A stretch of 59,855 nucleotides of DNA from DYCT01 sp051875715 (GTDB taxonomy: Bacteria; Bacteroidota; Bacteroidia; Bacteroidales; Bacteroidaceae). The stretch covers positions 1 through 59,855 of the forward strand of contig JBJEHD010000044.1 in assembly GCA_051875715.1 (NCBI GenBank), given 5' to 3'. Of this stretch, positions 35,370-43,553 are shown piece by piece (within the stretch, counting starts at the first letter, position 1; each line of letters starts with the position of its first letter). A program made the translations under genes and the position numbers. The notes below the pieces were generated by a model that did not search any database, was not told where the DNA came from, and was given only the letters and a program-made list of their open reading frames with translations.

Positions 35370-37106
35370 ATGAAGAAAACAAGTATTGCATTCATCGCCT
35401 GCGGCTTCCTCGCCCTCGCGGGCGGGACGACGGCCGACGCACAGACACCGGCTTTTCCCGGTGCCGAGGGCCACGGACGCTACACCACGGGCGGCCGGGG
35501 CGGCAAGGTGGTGGTCGTCACCAACCTCGACGACAGCGGCACCGGTTCGCTGCGCTGGGCCTTGTCGCAGTCCGGCCCGAAGACCATCGTCTTCGAAGTG
35601 TCCGGCACCATCCACCTGAAGTCTGAACTGAAGACGGCGAAGGACAACCTCACCATCGCCGGACAGACCTCACCCGGCGGCATCTGCATTGCCGACTATC
35701 CGTTCGTCATCAACTCCAACAACGTCATCATCCGGTTCCTCCGCTTCCGTCCGGGCGATGTCAGCGGCGGCGAACCCGACGGACTGGGCGGCGACAGCAA
35801 GAAGAACATCATCGTCGACCACTGCTCCGTCAGCTGGAGCGTCGACGAGTGCCTCTCCGTCTACGGCATGGAGAACTCCACCGTGCAGTGGTGCATCGCT
35901 TCCGAAGCCCTGCGCGTTTCCACCCACTCCAAGAACGTCCACTGCTATGGCGGCAACTGGGGCGGCGCACACGCCTCTTACCATCACAACCTCATCGCCC
36001 ATTGCGAGAGCCGCACGCCGCGCCTCGGCCCGAAGCCGGCCACGCAGACGCGCGAGTACATGGACCTGCGCAACAACGTGTTCTACAACTGGGCCGGCAA
36101 TGGCTGCTACGGCGGCGAGGGCATGCAAGTGAACATTGTCAACAACTACTACAAGCCCGGACCGGCCACCGACAAGGCTCCGTCGAAGGTGAAGTACCGC
36201 ATTGCCGGCATCGGCATCCGCACCACCGAGTACGTGACCAACAATCCCTCGTTTGCCCCGATGGAGCACGTGTGGGGCAAGTACTATGTGAACGGAAACG
36301 TGGTGGAAGGCCATGCTGACGTCACGGCCGACAACTGGACGAAGGGCATCTACGAGCAGATTGACAACAGCACGTGCGACGGCCTCTACACGGCCAAGAC
36401 CAAGGATACCATCCGCCTGGCAGAGCCGCTGGAAATCGGGTTCATCACCACGCATACCGCCCAGCAGGCCTACGAAAAGGTGCTGGCCTATGCCGGCTGC
36501 TGCCTCTATCGCGACGAGGTGGACAACCGCATCGTGGCCGACACGCGCGACCGCAAGGCTTCCTTCACGGCCAGCGGCAACAAGCCCGGCTACATCAACT
36601 CGCCCACCGACCTGAAGCCCGCCGGCGCGGCTGCCGACTGGTCGGCCTGGCCCGCCCTCCCCACCGATGCCACCCGCGACGTGGAGGATACCGACGGCGA
36701 CGGCATCCCCGATATGTGGGAGATAGCCCACGGCCTCGATTGGGACAACATCCTCGACGGCAAGGCCGTGACCTTGAGTGCCGAGGGCTATACCAACCTG
36801 GAGGTCTACCTCAACAGCCTGGTGGAAGACATCGTGGCAGCCCAGACCGAAGGTGGCACCAACAGCATCCGTGCCGACGTGCCGACCGACGGCTTTGCCC
36901 CGGTGGTCTATGCCTCCGACGGCATGCTCCATGCCACCGGCCTGCCCCGCAACGCCCGGGTGGAAGTCTATACCCTGGCCGGCACACGGGCCGTAACGGA
37001 CCATACCAACGCCGGAGAGGCCTCCTTTCGTCTGCCGGCAGGCTCGTACGTGGCCCGCGTGGTAGCCGACGGTCATGCCGCGTCCTACAAGGTGTGGGTC
37101 GACTGA
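35370..37106 (+). CDS. Second secreted pectate lyase, PL1 family, with T9SS sorting domain
   Basis: A 578-residue paralogue of the upstream lyase. It has a signal peptide ending TADAQ (residue 25), the beta-helix with NIIVDHCSVSWSVDECL (DH at 150-151) and HNLIAHCESRTPRLG (RTPR at 215-218), the DTDGDGIPDMWEIAHGLD loop and a T9SS tail (RVEVYTLAGTRAV, LPAGSYVARV). The active-site loops differ from its neighbour, with a glycine-rich GGEPDGLGGDS before the DH motif, suggesting a different cleavage preference. The 18-bp gap indicates co-transcription, ended by the hairpin at 37130-37186. Confidence 0.88.
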   Translation: MKKTSIAFIACGFLALAGGTTADAQTPAFPGAEGHGRYTTGGRGGKVVVVTNLDDSGTGSLRWALSQSGPKTIVFEVSGTIHLKSELKTAKDNLTIAGQTSPGGICIADYPFVINSNNVIIRFLRFRPGDVSGGEPDGLGGDSKKNIIVDHCSVSWSVDECLSVYGMENSTVQWCIASEALRVSTHSKNVHCYGGNWGGAHASYHHNLIAHCESRTPRLGPKPATQTREYMDLRNNVFYNWAGNGCYGGEGMQVNIVNNYYKPGPATDKAPSKVKYRIAGIGIRTTEYVTNNPSFAPMEHVWGKYYVNGNVVEGHADVTADNWTKGIYEQIDNSTCDGLYTAKTKDTIRLAEPLEIGFITTHTAQQAYEKVLAYAGCCLYRDEVDNRIVADTRDRKASFTASGNKPGYINSPTDLKPAGAAADWSAWPALPTDATRDVEDTDGDGIPDMWEIAHGLDWDNILDGKAVTLSAEGYTNLEVYLNSLVEDIVAAQTEGGTNSIRADVPTDGFAPVVYASDGMLHATGLPRNARVEVYTLAGTRAVTDHTNAGEASFRLPAGSYVARVVADGHAASYKVWVD

Positions 37107-37129
37107 CCAAAGGATCGGCATCCCAAAAG

Positions 37130-37186
37130 AAAAGCGAGAGGCTGTGTCGCACACGTTCCGGCGTGGCGGCGCAGCCTCTCGCTTTT
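37130..37186 (+). terminator. Terminator after the pectate lyase pair
   Basis: A perfect 15-bp stem (AAAAGCGAGAGGCTG, 37130-37144, with CAGCCTCTCGCTTTT, 37172-37186), 23 bp after the stop. Confidence 0.8.
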
Positions 37187-37230
37187 GGGTCTGTATAGGC
37201 TCGCGATGCCCTCCGTGTTTGCAAGAAATC

Positions 37231-37314
37231 TATGTTTCAAACTTTGAAACGTACATTCCAAACTTTGAAACGTATATTTCAAATAATGAAACGTACGTTT
37301 CAAACTTTGAAACA
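37231..37314. repeat. Four-unit 21-bp repeat array, family B copy 2
   Basis: Units begin at 37231, 37252, 37273 and 37294. The best unit contains the perfect palindrome CGTTTCAAACTTTGAAACG. The period, number of units and flanks (AATCTATG before, a GCGCGTACTC-type sequence after) match copy 1 at 17537-17620. Because 21 is a multiple of three, every frame can stay open across it; I do not regard those frames as genes. The array lies between the pectate lyase terminator and the PL8 promoter. Confidence 0.9.
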
Positions 37315-37389
37315 TAGAATGCGCGTACTCGCGTAGCACTTTTTTGCCCCTTCTGTGGTGGATTGTGAGCACATACGCGGATTTTCTCC

Positions 37390-37397
37390 TACATTTG
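37390..37397 (+). promoter_or_regulatory. -7 box of the PL8 lyase gene
   Basis: TACATTTG, 32 bp before the start codon at 37430. A minimal ATG-AAA-ACC-TGA frame lies between them at 37411. Confidence 0.6.
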
Positions 37398-37429
37398 TAG
37401 CACTCAAACCATGAAAACCTGATGATACG

Positions 37430-40400
37430 ATGAAAAACTTCGCTGTTTGCATGCCTTGGCATTTTGGCCTGGCGAGTCGGCGCAGCCTTTGCGCCTGGGT
37501 GGCAGCCGTGTGGCTGTCCGTCTTTTCCGTATGTGCCGAGGAACTCCCGGTGTTCGGGCAGATTCTTCAAAACATCCTTCAGCAGGAACTGGCTGCGGTG
37601 AACGTTACCTCGGTCGACGCCAATACCCGCAACTACCTGAGCACCCTCCGCGACGACGGATCCTTCCCCGACATCGCCTACACCAGTACGAGCCTGACCA
37701 ACTGGGAACCGCCGGTGCACTTGAACCGCATGAGGTACATGATTCTTTCCTACGTCGACACGCGGAGCACCTATTACGCCAGCGAAGCACTGCATACCGC
37801 CATCGTGAATATGCTGAACTACTGGCACACGGCCAACCCCAGCAGCACCAACTGGTATAATTGGGAGATAGGCTGGCCGCAGCGCATGGGGCTGAACCTT
37901 TCGCTCATGCGAGCCGGAAAGGAAAAAGTGCCTGCCGAACTGGAGGCCAAGATACTCGAACGGATACAATCGTTGAGCAAGGGCCCCAACCGCTATACCG
38001 GCGCGAACCAGATGGATGTCGCCCTGCAGTGGATTTACCGCACCACGCTGCAAGGCGACAAGGCGAATCTTGACTTTGCCGTCAGCCAGTTCTATCAGCC
38101 GCTGACGTTCAATACGGGCGAGGGCCTGCAGAGCGATTACTCCTACCTGCAGCACGGGCCGCAACTCTACATCGGCGGTTACGGCCAGTCGGCGCTGACG
38201 GCTTTCTTCAAGGTGGTGTTCTACCTGCTTGACACGGAATATGCCGGAGGCGAGTGGCAGGCGTACGTCAACAACTTCCTGCTCCAGACCTATATGCCGG
38301 TCATTCGCGGACAGTACATCCTCTACGGGGCGGTGGGACGCGGCATGGTCCGGAAGGGAGGCATCGCGCGAGCCAGTTTCGCCTCCAGTCTGCAAAAGAT
38401 GATTCAACTCGATCCCGAGCATTCGGCGGAATACGAGAAAGGCATCCTTCGCCTGAACGCCACCGAGGATGCCGACTACGGCCTGGAACCCTACCATCGG
38501 CACTATTGGCGGGGCGACTACACCCTGCATCAGCGGCCGGGCTACACCATGGACGTGCGGTTGGCCTCGACGCGGACCTATCGCTGCGAGAACGGAAACG
38601 GCGAGAACCTCAAAGGCTATTTCCTCACCGAAGGAGGTACCGAGATTGTGCAGCGGGGCGACGAATACCTCGACATCTTCCCCGTATGGGACTGGAGCCA
38701 CATCCCGGGCACCACGACACCGGTCCTCTCCTCCGTGCCCCAGCCGAAACAGTGGGGACAGTACGGGCAGAGCACCTTTGCCGGAGGCGTGTCGGACGGC
38801 ACTTACGGCCTGACTGCCTACCGGATGGTCAATAATGATTACGACATCCATATCTCCGGCAACAAGTCGTGGTTCTTCTTCGACCGTGAGGTGGTGTGCC
38901 TCGGCAGCGACATCCGCTCGACCAATGCGTCGAACGTCATTCACACGACGGTCAACCAAAGCCTGCTGAAAGGCGACGTGACGGTGGCCGTGAGCGACGA
39001 GTCGGCACCGGTGACCCTCGAAAAGGGGACGCACGGCTACGACCGCATCGCTTGGCTGAACCAGGACAGCATCAGTTATTACTTCCCGGACGGGGGAAAG
39101 ATTGGCATCCGCAACGATGCCCAGTCGGGGACGTGGAACAGCGTCGCCACCACCAATCAGGACGATGCCTTGCAGACCAAGGATGTGTTTAAGGCATGGC
39201 TGGACCATGGCGTGCAGCCGACGAAGGGATGCTATACCTATTATATTGTGCCCAACACCCCGACCATTGCCGACGGACGGGCGGCATTGGACGACCTCCT
39301 GACGGTGAACACCGACACCCTGCAGGCTGTCTACAACCGGTCGCTGCATCGGGTGGGGGCCGTATTCTATCGGAAAGGCACGTTGAAGATAGGCGATGTG
39401 GAGGTCAGCGCAACCGCACCCTGTGCTGTGATGTTCAGCGACGTGGACACCGAACACGTCGGCACGTATGTGGCCGATCCTTCGTTCCAACTGGATACGC
39501 TGACCCTGTATGCGAAATTCCCGATGCTGACCTATAAGACCATGGGATGCCGGTTCGACCGCACGACGCACTACGCCGGATCGACGCATACGTATGAAAT
39601 CAACGCCCAGTCGGCCGACTCCGTCTATATCCCGGTTCGGCAACTGACGCTCGACACCGAGGAGGTTCTGTTGGACTATCGCACACCGCGTGCCACGCTG
39701 ACGGCCCGTTTCCTGCCGGAGAATGCTTCAGTGCAGCCCTTCGCATGGCACAGTAGCGACGACCGGGTGGTGGCGGTCGACGCGGAAGGCCATCTGTATG
39801 CGATGGGCTCGGGCGAGGCAGTGGTGACGGTCTCCTCGGTCGATGGCGTCGAAGCCTCCTGCCGGGTGACGGTGGCTGCCGGTCTCCGCACTTCGCTGCC
39901 CCTGGCCGACACCTATGTCTACGATGGTGCCCCCGGCACCAACTATGGGACGGCGGAGAAGGTGGTCGTTCGGACCGACGGTAGCGGATACAACCGCGCC
40001 GCCTACTTCCTTTTCCCGCTCGACGGGTTGGAAGGGGTGGATCCGGACAAGGACAATGTGAAGGTGAAGGTGGCGTTGTATACGACCTATGGGGCCGAGA
40101 ATGCCACCGAGGTGTACTGGCGCTTCTATCCGGTCGACGACGTGCAGTGGGAGGAATCCGTGCTCACCTGGAACAAGCGGCCCACGGCCGGAACCTCCAT
40201 CTTGGGCCGGCTGCCGTGCCGGACTCCGCTTGCGTACTACAACGAGTATGCCTTCGTGGAACTGAACCTGACGAACTATGCGTTGACGAAATATCGCGAA
40301 GGACAGCGTGCGCTGTCGCTCTATATCGACCAAACCAAGCGGGCCACGAACGGAAAAGGCACGACGGAGTTTGCCTCGAAAGAGCATCCCGATTTCCTCA

Positions 40401-40669
40401 AGCGGCCGCGCATCCTTGTTCAGGCAGACGGCTATTCCAATGCGCTGAACCCGGCCGTGGCCGACGAGGCGGTGTCGGTGGACTTCGAGCATGATCAACT
40501 GAACGTGCAGGTGCGGCAGGAGGTGCGGATGGAACTGTGCAATATGCAGGGAATGGTGCTGCAAGCCGTGCGGCTGACGCCGGGCGAGCATCACATCCAG
40601 GTGGGTACCTTGCCGGACGGGTTGTATGTGGCCCGCATCGGTGGCCGGGTGTTCCGGTTCGGAAGGTAG
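37430..40669 (+). CDS. Polysaccharide lyase family 8 protein with Ig-like, DNRLRE-like and T9SS sorting domains
   Basis: A 1,079-residue secreted lyase. After a signal peptide (cleavage near residue 36) come the alpha/alpha toroid (about 40-380) and PL8 beta domains (about 390-735). The catalytic set known from chondroitin AC lyase is present with matching spacing: Asn193 (TGANQMDV), His242 and Tyr251 (YLQHGPQLYIGGYG), Arg304 and Arg308 (GRGMVRKG). Next are a Big_2-like Ig domain (740-825), a DNRLRE/CBM96-like domain (826-1005) and a T9SS tail (1010-1079). PL8 enzymes cleave chondroitin, hyaluronan or xanthan; the neighbours suggest a plant or uronic-acid substrate, so specificity is open. 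It has its own -7 box, separate from the PL1 pair. Confidence 0.88.
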   Translation: MKNFAVCMPWHFGLASRRSLCAWVAAVWLSVFSVCAEELPVFGQILQNILQQELAAVNVTSVDANTRNYLSTLRDDGSFPDIAYTSTSLTNWEPPVHLNRMRYMILSYVDTRSTYYASEALHTAIVNMLNYWHTANPSSTNWYNWEIGWPQRMGLNLSLMRAGKEKVPAELEAKILERIQSLSKGPNRYTGANQMDVALQWIYRTTLQGDKANLDFAVSQFYQPLTFNTGEGLQSDYSYLQHGPQLYIGGYGQSALTAFFKVVFYLLDTEYAGGEWQAYVNNFLLQTYMPVIRGQYILYGAVGRGMVRKGGIARASFASSLQKMIQLDPEHSAEYEKGILRLNATEDADYGLEPYHRHYWRGDYTLHQRPGYTMDVRLASTRTYRCENGNGENLKGYFLTEGGTEIVQRGDEYLDIFPVWDWSHIPGTTTPVLSSVPQPKQWGQYGQSTFAGGVSDGTYGLTAYRMVNNDYDIHISGNKSWFFFDREVVCLGSDIRSTNASNVIHTTVNQSLLKGDVTVAVSDESAPVTLEKGTHGYDRIAWLNQDSISYYFPDGGKIGIRNDAQSGTWNSVATTNQDDALQTKDVFKAWLDHGVQPTKGCYTYYIVPNTPTIADGRAALDDLLTVNTDTLQAVYNRSLHRVGAVFYRKGTLKIGDVEVSATAPCAVMFSDVDTEHVGTYVADPSFQLDTLTLYAKFPMLTYKTMGCRFDRTTHYAGSTHTYEINAQSADSVYIPVRQLTLDTEEVLLDYRTPRATLTARFLPENASVQPFAWHSSDDRVVAVDAEGHLYAMGSGEAVVTVSSVDGVEASCRVTVAAGLRTSLPLADTYVYDGAPGTNYGTAEKVVVRTDGSGYNRAAYFLFPLDGLEGVDPDKDNVKVKVALYTTYGAENATEVYWRFYPVDDVQWEESVLTWNKRPTAGTSILGRLPCRTPLAYYNEYAFVELNLTNYALTKYREGQRALSLYIDQTKRATNGKGTTEFASKEHPDFLKRPRILVQADGYSNALNPAVADEAVSVDFEHDQLNVQVRQEVRMELCNMQGMVLQAVRLTPGEHHIQVGTLPDGLYVARIGGRVFRFGR

Positions 40670-40682
40670 AGGGGCGAAAGCC

Positions 40683-40721
40683 AGCGAATCCCGTCCGAAG
40701 CAGGCTCGAACGGGATTCGCT
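40683..40721 (+). terminator. Terminator after the PL8 gene
   Basis: A perfect 12-bp stem (AGCGAATCCCGT, 40683-40694, with ACGGGATTCGCT, 40710-40721), 14 bp after the stop. It is followed at once by the 11-bp hexamer array. Confidence 0.7.
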
Positions 40722-40725
40722 GATA

Positions 40726-40786
40726 TTTAAATGGTATTTAAACAGCGTTGCAATGCCATTGCAACGCCGTTGCAACGGCGTTGCAA
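40726..40786. repeat. Six self-complementary hexamers at an 11-bp period
   Basis: TTTAAA at 40726 and 40737 and TTGCAA at 40748, 40759, 40770 and 40781 are spaced exactly 11 bp apart, and the five bases between are also partly conserved. The array lies between the convergent PL8 and rpiB genes. Confidence 0.85.
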
Positions 40787-40792
40787 CACAGT

Positions 40793-41233
40793 TTAGGCGA
40801 CGGGAATCTTGTCGATGCGGCGCTGGTGGCGTCCGCCTTCGAAGTCGGCACTGAAGAACGCCTCCATGATGGCGGCGGCTTCGTCGTGGCTGATGAAGCG
40901 TCCCGGCATGACGAGCACGTTGGCGTCGTTGTGCTGGCGCGACAGGCTGGCGATTTCCGGTTTCCAGCAAAGGGCGGCACGGATGCCCTGGTGCTTGTTC
41001 AGCGTCATGCTGATGCCTTCGCCGCTTCCGCAGATGGCGATGCCCGGATGGCATTCGCCGGCCTCGATGGCGCGGGCCAATGCGTGGGCGAAGTCCGGAT
41101 AGTCCACACTTTCGGCCGAATACGTGCCGAAATCCTTGTATGCCATTCCTTTGGCTTCCAGCCAGGTCTTGACGTATTCCTTCAGTTCGTAGCCGGCGTG
41201 GTCGGCGGCCAGTCCGATAATCTGTTTGCTCAT
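40793..41233 (-). CDS. rpiB: Ribose 5-phosphate isomerase B
   Basis: A 146-residue RpiB/LacA/LacB-family protein with DHAG at 11-14 and the active-site region GIAICGSGEGISMTLNKH (Cys68). It interconverts ribose 5-phosphate and ribulose 5-phosphate in the pentose phosphate pathway. Its start overlaps the stop of transketolase by four bases (ATGA), so the two pentose phosphate enzymes are translationally coupled. Confidence 0.95.
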   Translation of the reverse strand: MSKQIIGLAADHAGYELKEYVKTWLEAKGMAYKDFGTYSAESVDYPDFAHALARAIEAGECHPGIAICGSGEGISMTLNKHQGIRAALCWKPEIASLSRQHNDANVLVMPGRFISHDEAAAIMEAFFSADFEGGRHQRRIDKIPVA

Positions 41234-43248
41234 GCCAACATCTCCTTTACCTGGTTGTACACGTTTTCGGCGGTGAAGCCCAGTTTCTCATCCAGCACCT
41301 TGTAGGGGGCCGAGTAGCCGAACGACGGCAGGCCGTACACCTTGCCGTTGTAGCCCACCAGGCCTTCGAGGTTGACGGGCAGACCGGCTGTCAGACCGAA
41401 AATCTTGGCACCGGTCGGCAGGATGCTCTCTTGGTATTCCTTCGGCTGGTTGCGGAAGAGGCCTTCGGAGGGAACGGAGACGATGCGCACCCGGATGCCG
41501 TCTTTGCGGAGCAGTTCGCTGCCGGCCACGAGGGTCGACACTTCCGAACCGGAGGCCACCAGGATGACGTCGGGGTTCTCGTCCGAACCGGCCACGATGT
41601 ATGCACCGCGTTGCAGGCCGGCGTAGTCGGTTCCTTCGGGCAGGTTCTTCACGTTCTGGCGCGAGAAGATGAGGCCCGTCGGGGTGCTCATGTTGGCCAT
41701 GGCCATCTTCCAGGCTTCGGTGGTTTCGTTCACGTCGGCCGGACGGAGCACGAGCATCGAGTTCTGTCCCTTATGGTTCTTGAGTTTTTCCATCAGTCGG
41801 ATTTGGGCTTCCTGCTCCACCGGTTCGTGGGTAGGTCCGTCTTCGCCAACGCGGAAGGCGTCGTGGCTCCAGATGAACTTCACCGGTTGCTCCATCAAGG
41901 CCGCCATGCGGATGGCCGGCTTCATGTAGTCGGAGAAGACGAAGAAGGTGGCGCAGGCGGGGATGACGCCGCCGTGGAGCGACATGCCGATGCACACACA
42001 CGCCATGGTCAGTTCGGACACGCCTGCCTGCAGGAAGGCACCGCTGAAGTCGCCCTTGGTGAAGGCGTGGGTCTTCTTGAGGAAGCCGTCGGTCTTGTCA
42101 GAGTTGGAAAGGTCGGCCGACGATACCACCATGTTGCCTACCTGCTCGGCCAGCAGGCCCAGCACGATGGCCGAAGCGGCCCGGGTGGCTGCGTCGGGCT
42201 TCTGCTGGATGCCGCTCCAGTCTATTTCCGGTGCGCGTCCGCTGAAGTACTGCTCCAGTTTGGCGGCCAGTTCGGGGTTGGCGGCGGCCCATGCGGCGGC
42301 CTTGGCTTTCTTCTCGCCGGCGATGCGGCAAAGTTCGGCCTCGCGCGAACGGTAGAGTTGGTTCACGTCGTCGAACACGCAGAACGGTTCTTCGGGGTTT
42401 CCGCCCAAGTGGCGTATGGTGGCCTCGAACGAGGCTCCGCTGGAACTCAGCGGCTGGCCGTGCGTCGAGCATTTTCCTTCGAAATTGCCTCCCTCGGCCG
42501 TAACGACGCCTTTGCCCATGACGGTGCGTCCGATGATGAGGGTGGGGCGTTCGTGTTCAGCCTTGGCCTCGGTCAAGGCTTGGCGTATCTGGTCGGGATT
42601 GTTGCCATCGATGCTGATGACGTGCCAGTCCCAGGCTTCGTATTTCTTGGCCACGTCCTCGCTCGTCACCGCGTCGGTGTCGGTCGACAACTGTACGGCG
42701 TTCGAGTCGTAGAACATGATGAGGTTGTCCAGTCCGAGGTGTCCGGCCAGACGGCCCGTTCCCTGCGAGATTTCTTCCTGGATGCCTCCGTCGGAGATGA
42801 AGGCGTAGATGGTGTGGTCCATCACCTCGCCGAAGCGTGCCTGAAGGAACTTGGCAGCAATGGCCGCACCTACGGCGTAGGCATGTCCCTGTCCGAGCGG
42901 GCCGGAGGTGTTTTCGATGCCTCGCTTGAAGTCCACTTCCGGATGTCCCGGCGTGGGGCTTCCCCATTGGCGGAATTGCTTCAGGTCGTCGAGGCTGTAT
43001 TTCCCGGCCAGGGTCAGCGTGGCGTACAGCATGGGCGACATGTGGCCGGGGTCGAGGAAGAAGCGGTCGCGTCCGTACCACGTGGGGTCGTTGGGGTCGT
43101 ATTCCAGAAATTCAGAATAAAGTACGTTGATGAAATCGGCACCGCCCATGGCTCCGCCGGGATGGCCGGATTTGGCCTTTTCAACCATCGATGCAGCCAA
43201 AATACGGATGTTGTCGGCAGCGCGGTTCATTAGTTTGCTATCATTCAT
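41230..43248 (-). CDS. tkt: Transketolase
   Basis: A 672-residue thiamine diphosphate enzyme of the non-oxidative pentose phosphate pathway. Motifs: SGHPGGAMGGADFINVLY near the N-terminus, the ThDP/Mg region AFISDGGIQEEISQG, and SHDAFRVGEDGPTHEPVEQ in the pyrimidine-binding domain. The open frame extends to 43302, but a -33/-7 promoter (43273-43303) lies within it, so MNDSKLMNRAADNIR at 43248 is the start. It is followed directly by rpiB. Confidence 0.96.
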   Translation of the reverse strand: MNDSKLMNRAADNIRILAASMVEKAKSGHPGGAMGGADFINVLYSEFLEYDPNDPTWYGRDRFFLDPGHMSPMLYATLTLAGKYSLDDLKQFRQWGSPTPGHPEVDFKRGIENTSGPLGQGHAYAVGAAIAAKFLQARFGEVMDHTIYAFISDGGIQEEISQGTGRLAGHLGLDNLIMFYDSNAVQLSTDTDAVTSEDVAKKYEAWDWHVISIDGNNPDQIRQALTEAKAEHERPTLIIGRTVMGKGVVTAEGGNFEGKCSTHGQPLSSSGASFEATIRHLGGNPEEPFCVFDDVNQLYRSREAELCRIAGEKKAKAAAWAAANPELAAKLEQYFSGRAPEIDWSGIQQKPDAATRAASAIVLGLLAEQVGNMVVSSADLSNSDKTDGFLKKTHAFTKGDFSGAFLQAGVSELTMACVCIGMSLHGGVIPACATFFVFSDYMKPAIRMAALMEQPVKFIWSHDAFRVGEDGPTHEPVEQEAQIRLMEKLKNHKGQNSMLVLRPADVNETTEAWKMAMANMSTPTGLIFSRQNVKNLPEGTDYAGLQRGAYIVAGSDENPDVILVASGSEVSTLVAGSELLRKDGIRVRIVSVPSEGLFRNQPKEYQESILPTGAKIFGLTAGLPVNLEGLVGYNGKVYGLPSFGYSAPYKVLDEKLGFTAENVYNQVKEMLA

Positions 43249-43272
43249 TGCAGGTAGGTTTTTAATTTGCTG

Positions 43273-43303
43273 CAAAGATAGTGGAAGTGGCTTGAAGCAC
43301 AAA
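43273..43303 (-). promoter_or_regulatory. Promoter of the tkt-rpiB operon
   Basis: On the minus strand TTTG (43300-43303) and TATCTTTG (43273-43280) are 19 bp apart. Confidence 0.7.
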
Positions 43304-43353
43304 AGATAAACCTAAAAGTTTTCCGACGAAAACGTGCGGACGCAAACGAAAAA

Positions 43354-43518
43354 GGGCGGTGTGTCATAATGGCCCATCTGCGGCGTTGCTATCGGCATTC
43401 GGTCTTGGTCGTGTACGCCAATACACTCCCTTCGACCTCAGCCTCAGCGCCTTGCATCTCGACCATTCTGACGCACCTTTGAGGCTGTGCCAAAATTGGA
43501 AGTTTTGACACAGCCTCC
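43354..43518. mobile_element. Possible miniature inverted-repeat element
   Basis: The 305-bp gap between galK and tkt contains a stretch bounded by imperfect inverted ends: GGCGGTGTGTCATAA on the left (from 43355) and TTTTGACACAGCCTC on the right (43502-43516), 11 of 15 positions matching. It codes for nothing convincing; a 70-residue minus-strand frame crosses it. The interior resembles a sequence I remember as interspersed in Bacteroidales genomes, but I cannot confirm that here. No copy is visible elsewhere in this window. Confidence 0.4.
43480..43516 (-). terminator. Hairpin after galK
   Basis: A 15-bp stem with one mismatch (GAGGCTGTGCCAAAA, 43480-43494, with TTTTGACACAGCCTC, 43502-43516) lies 38 bp after the galK stop. 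It is also the right end of the possible miniature element. Confidence 0.55.
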
Positions 43519-43553
43519 TGTAGGAAGATTCCGTAGGTACCGGTTGTCGATGC

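Noticed and set aside
37231..37314. CRISPR array
   Set aside because: The 21-bp units are contiguous with no unique spacers, contain palindromes, and no cas gene is in the window. The same holds for 17537-17620, and the 23-bp arrays have only four-base linkers.
37075..37317. 80-residue plus-strand frame with a heptapeptide repeat
   Set aside because: It is only the translation of the 21-bp repeat array; the equivalent frames at 17421-17623 arise the same way. No promoter or start context supports a gene.
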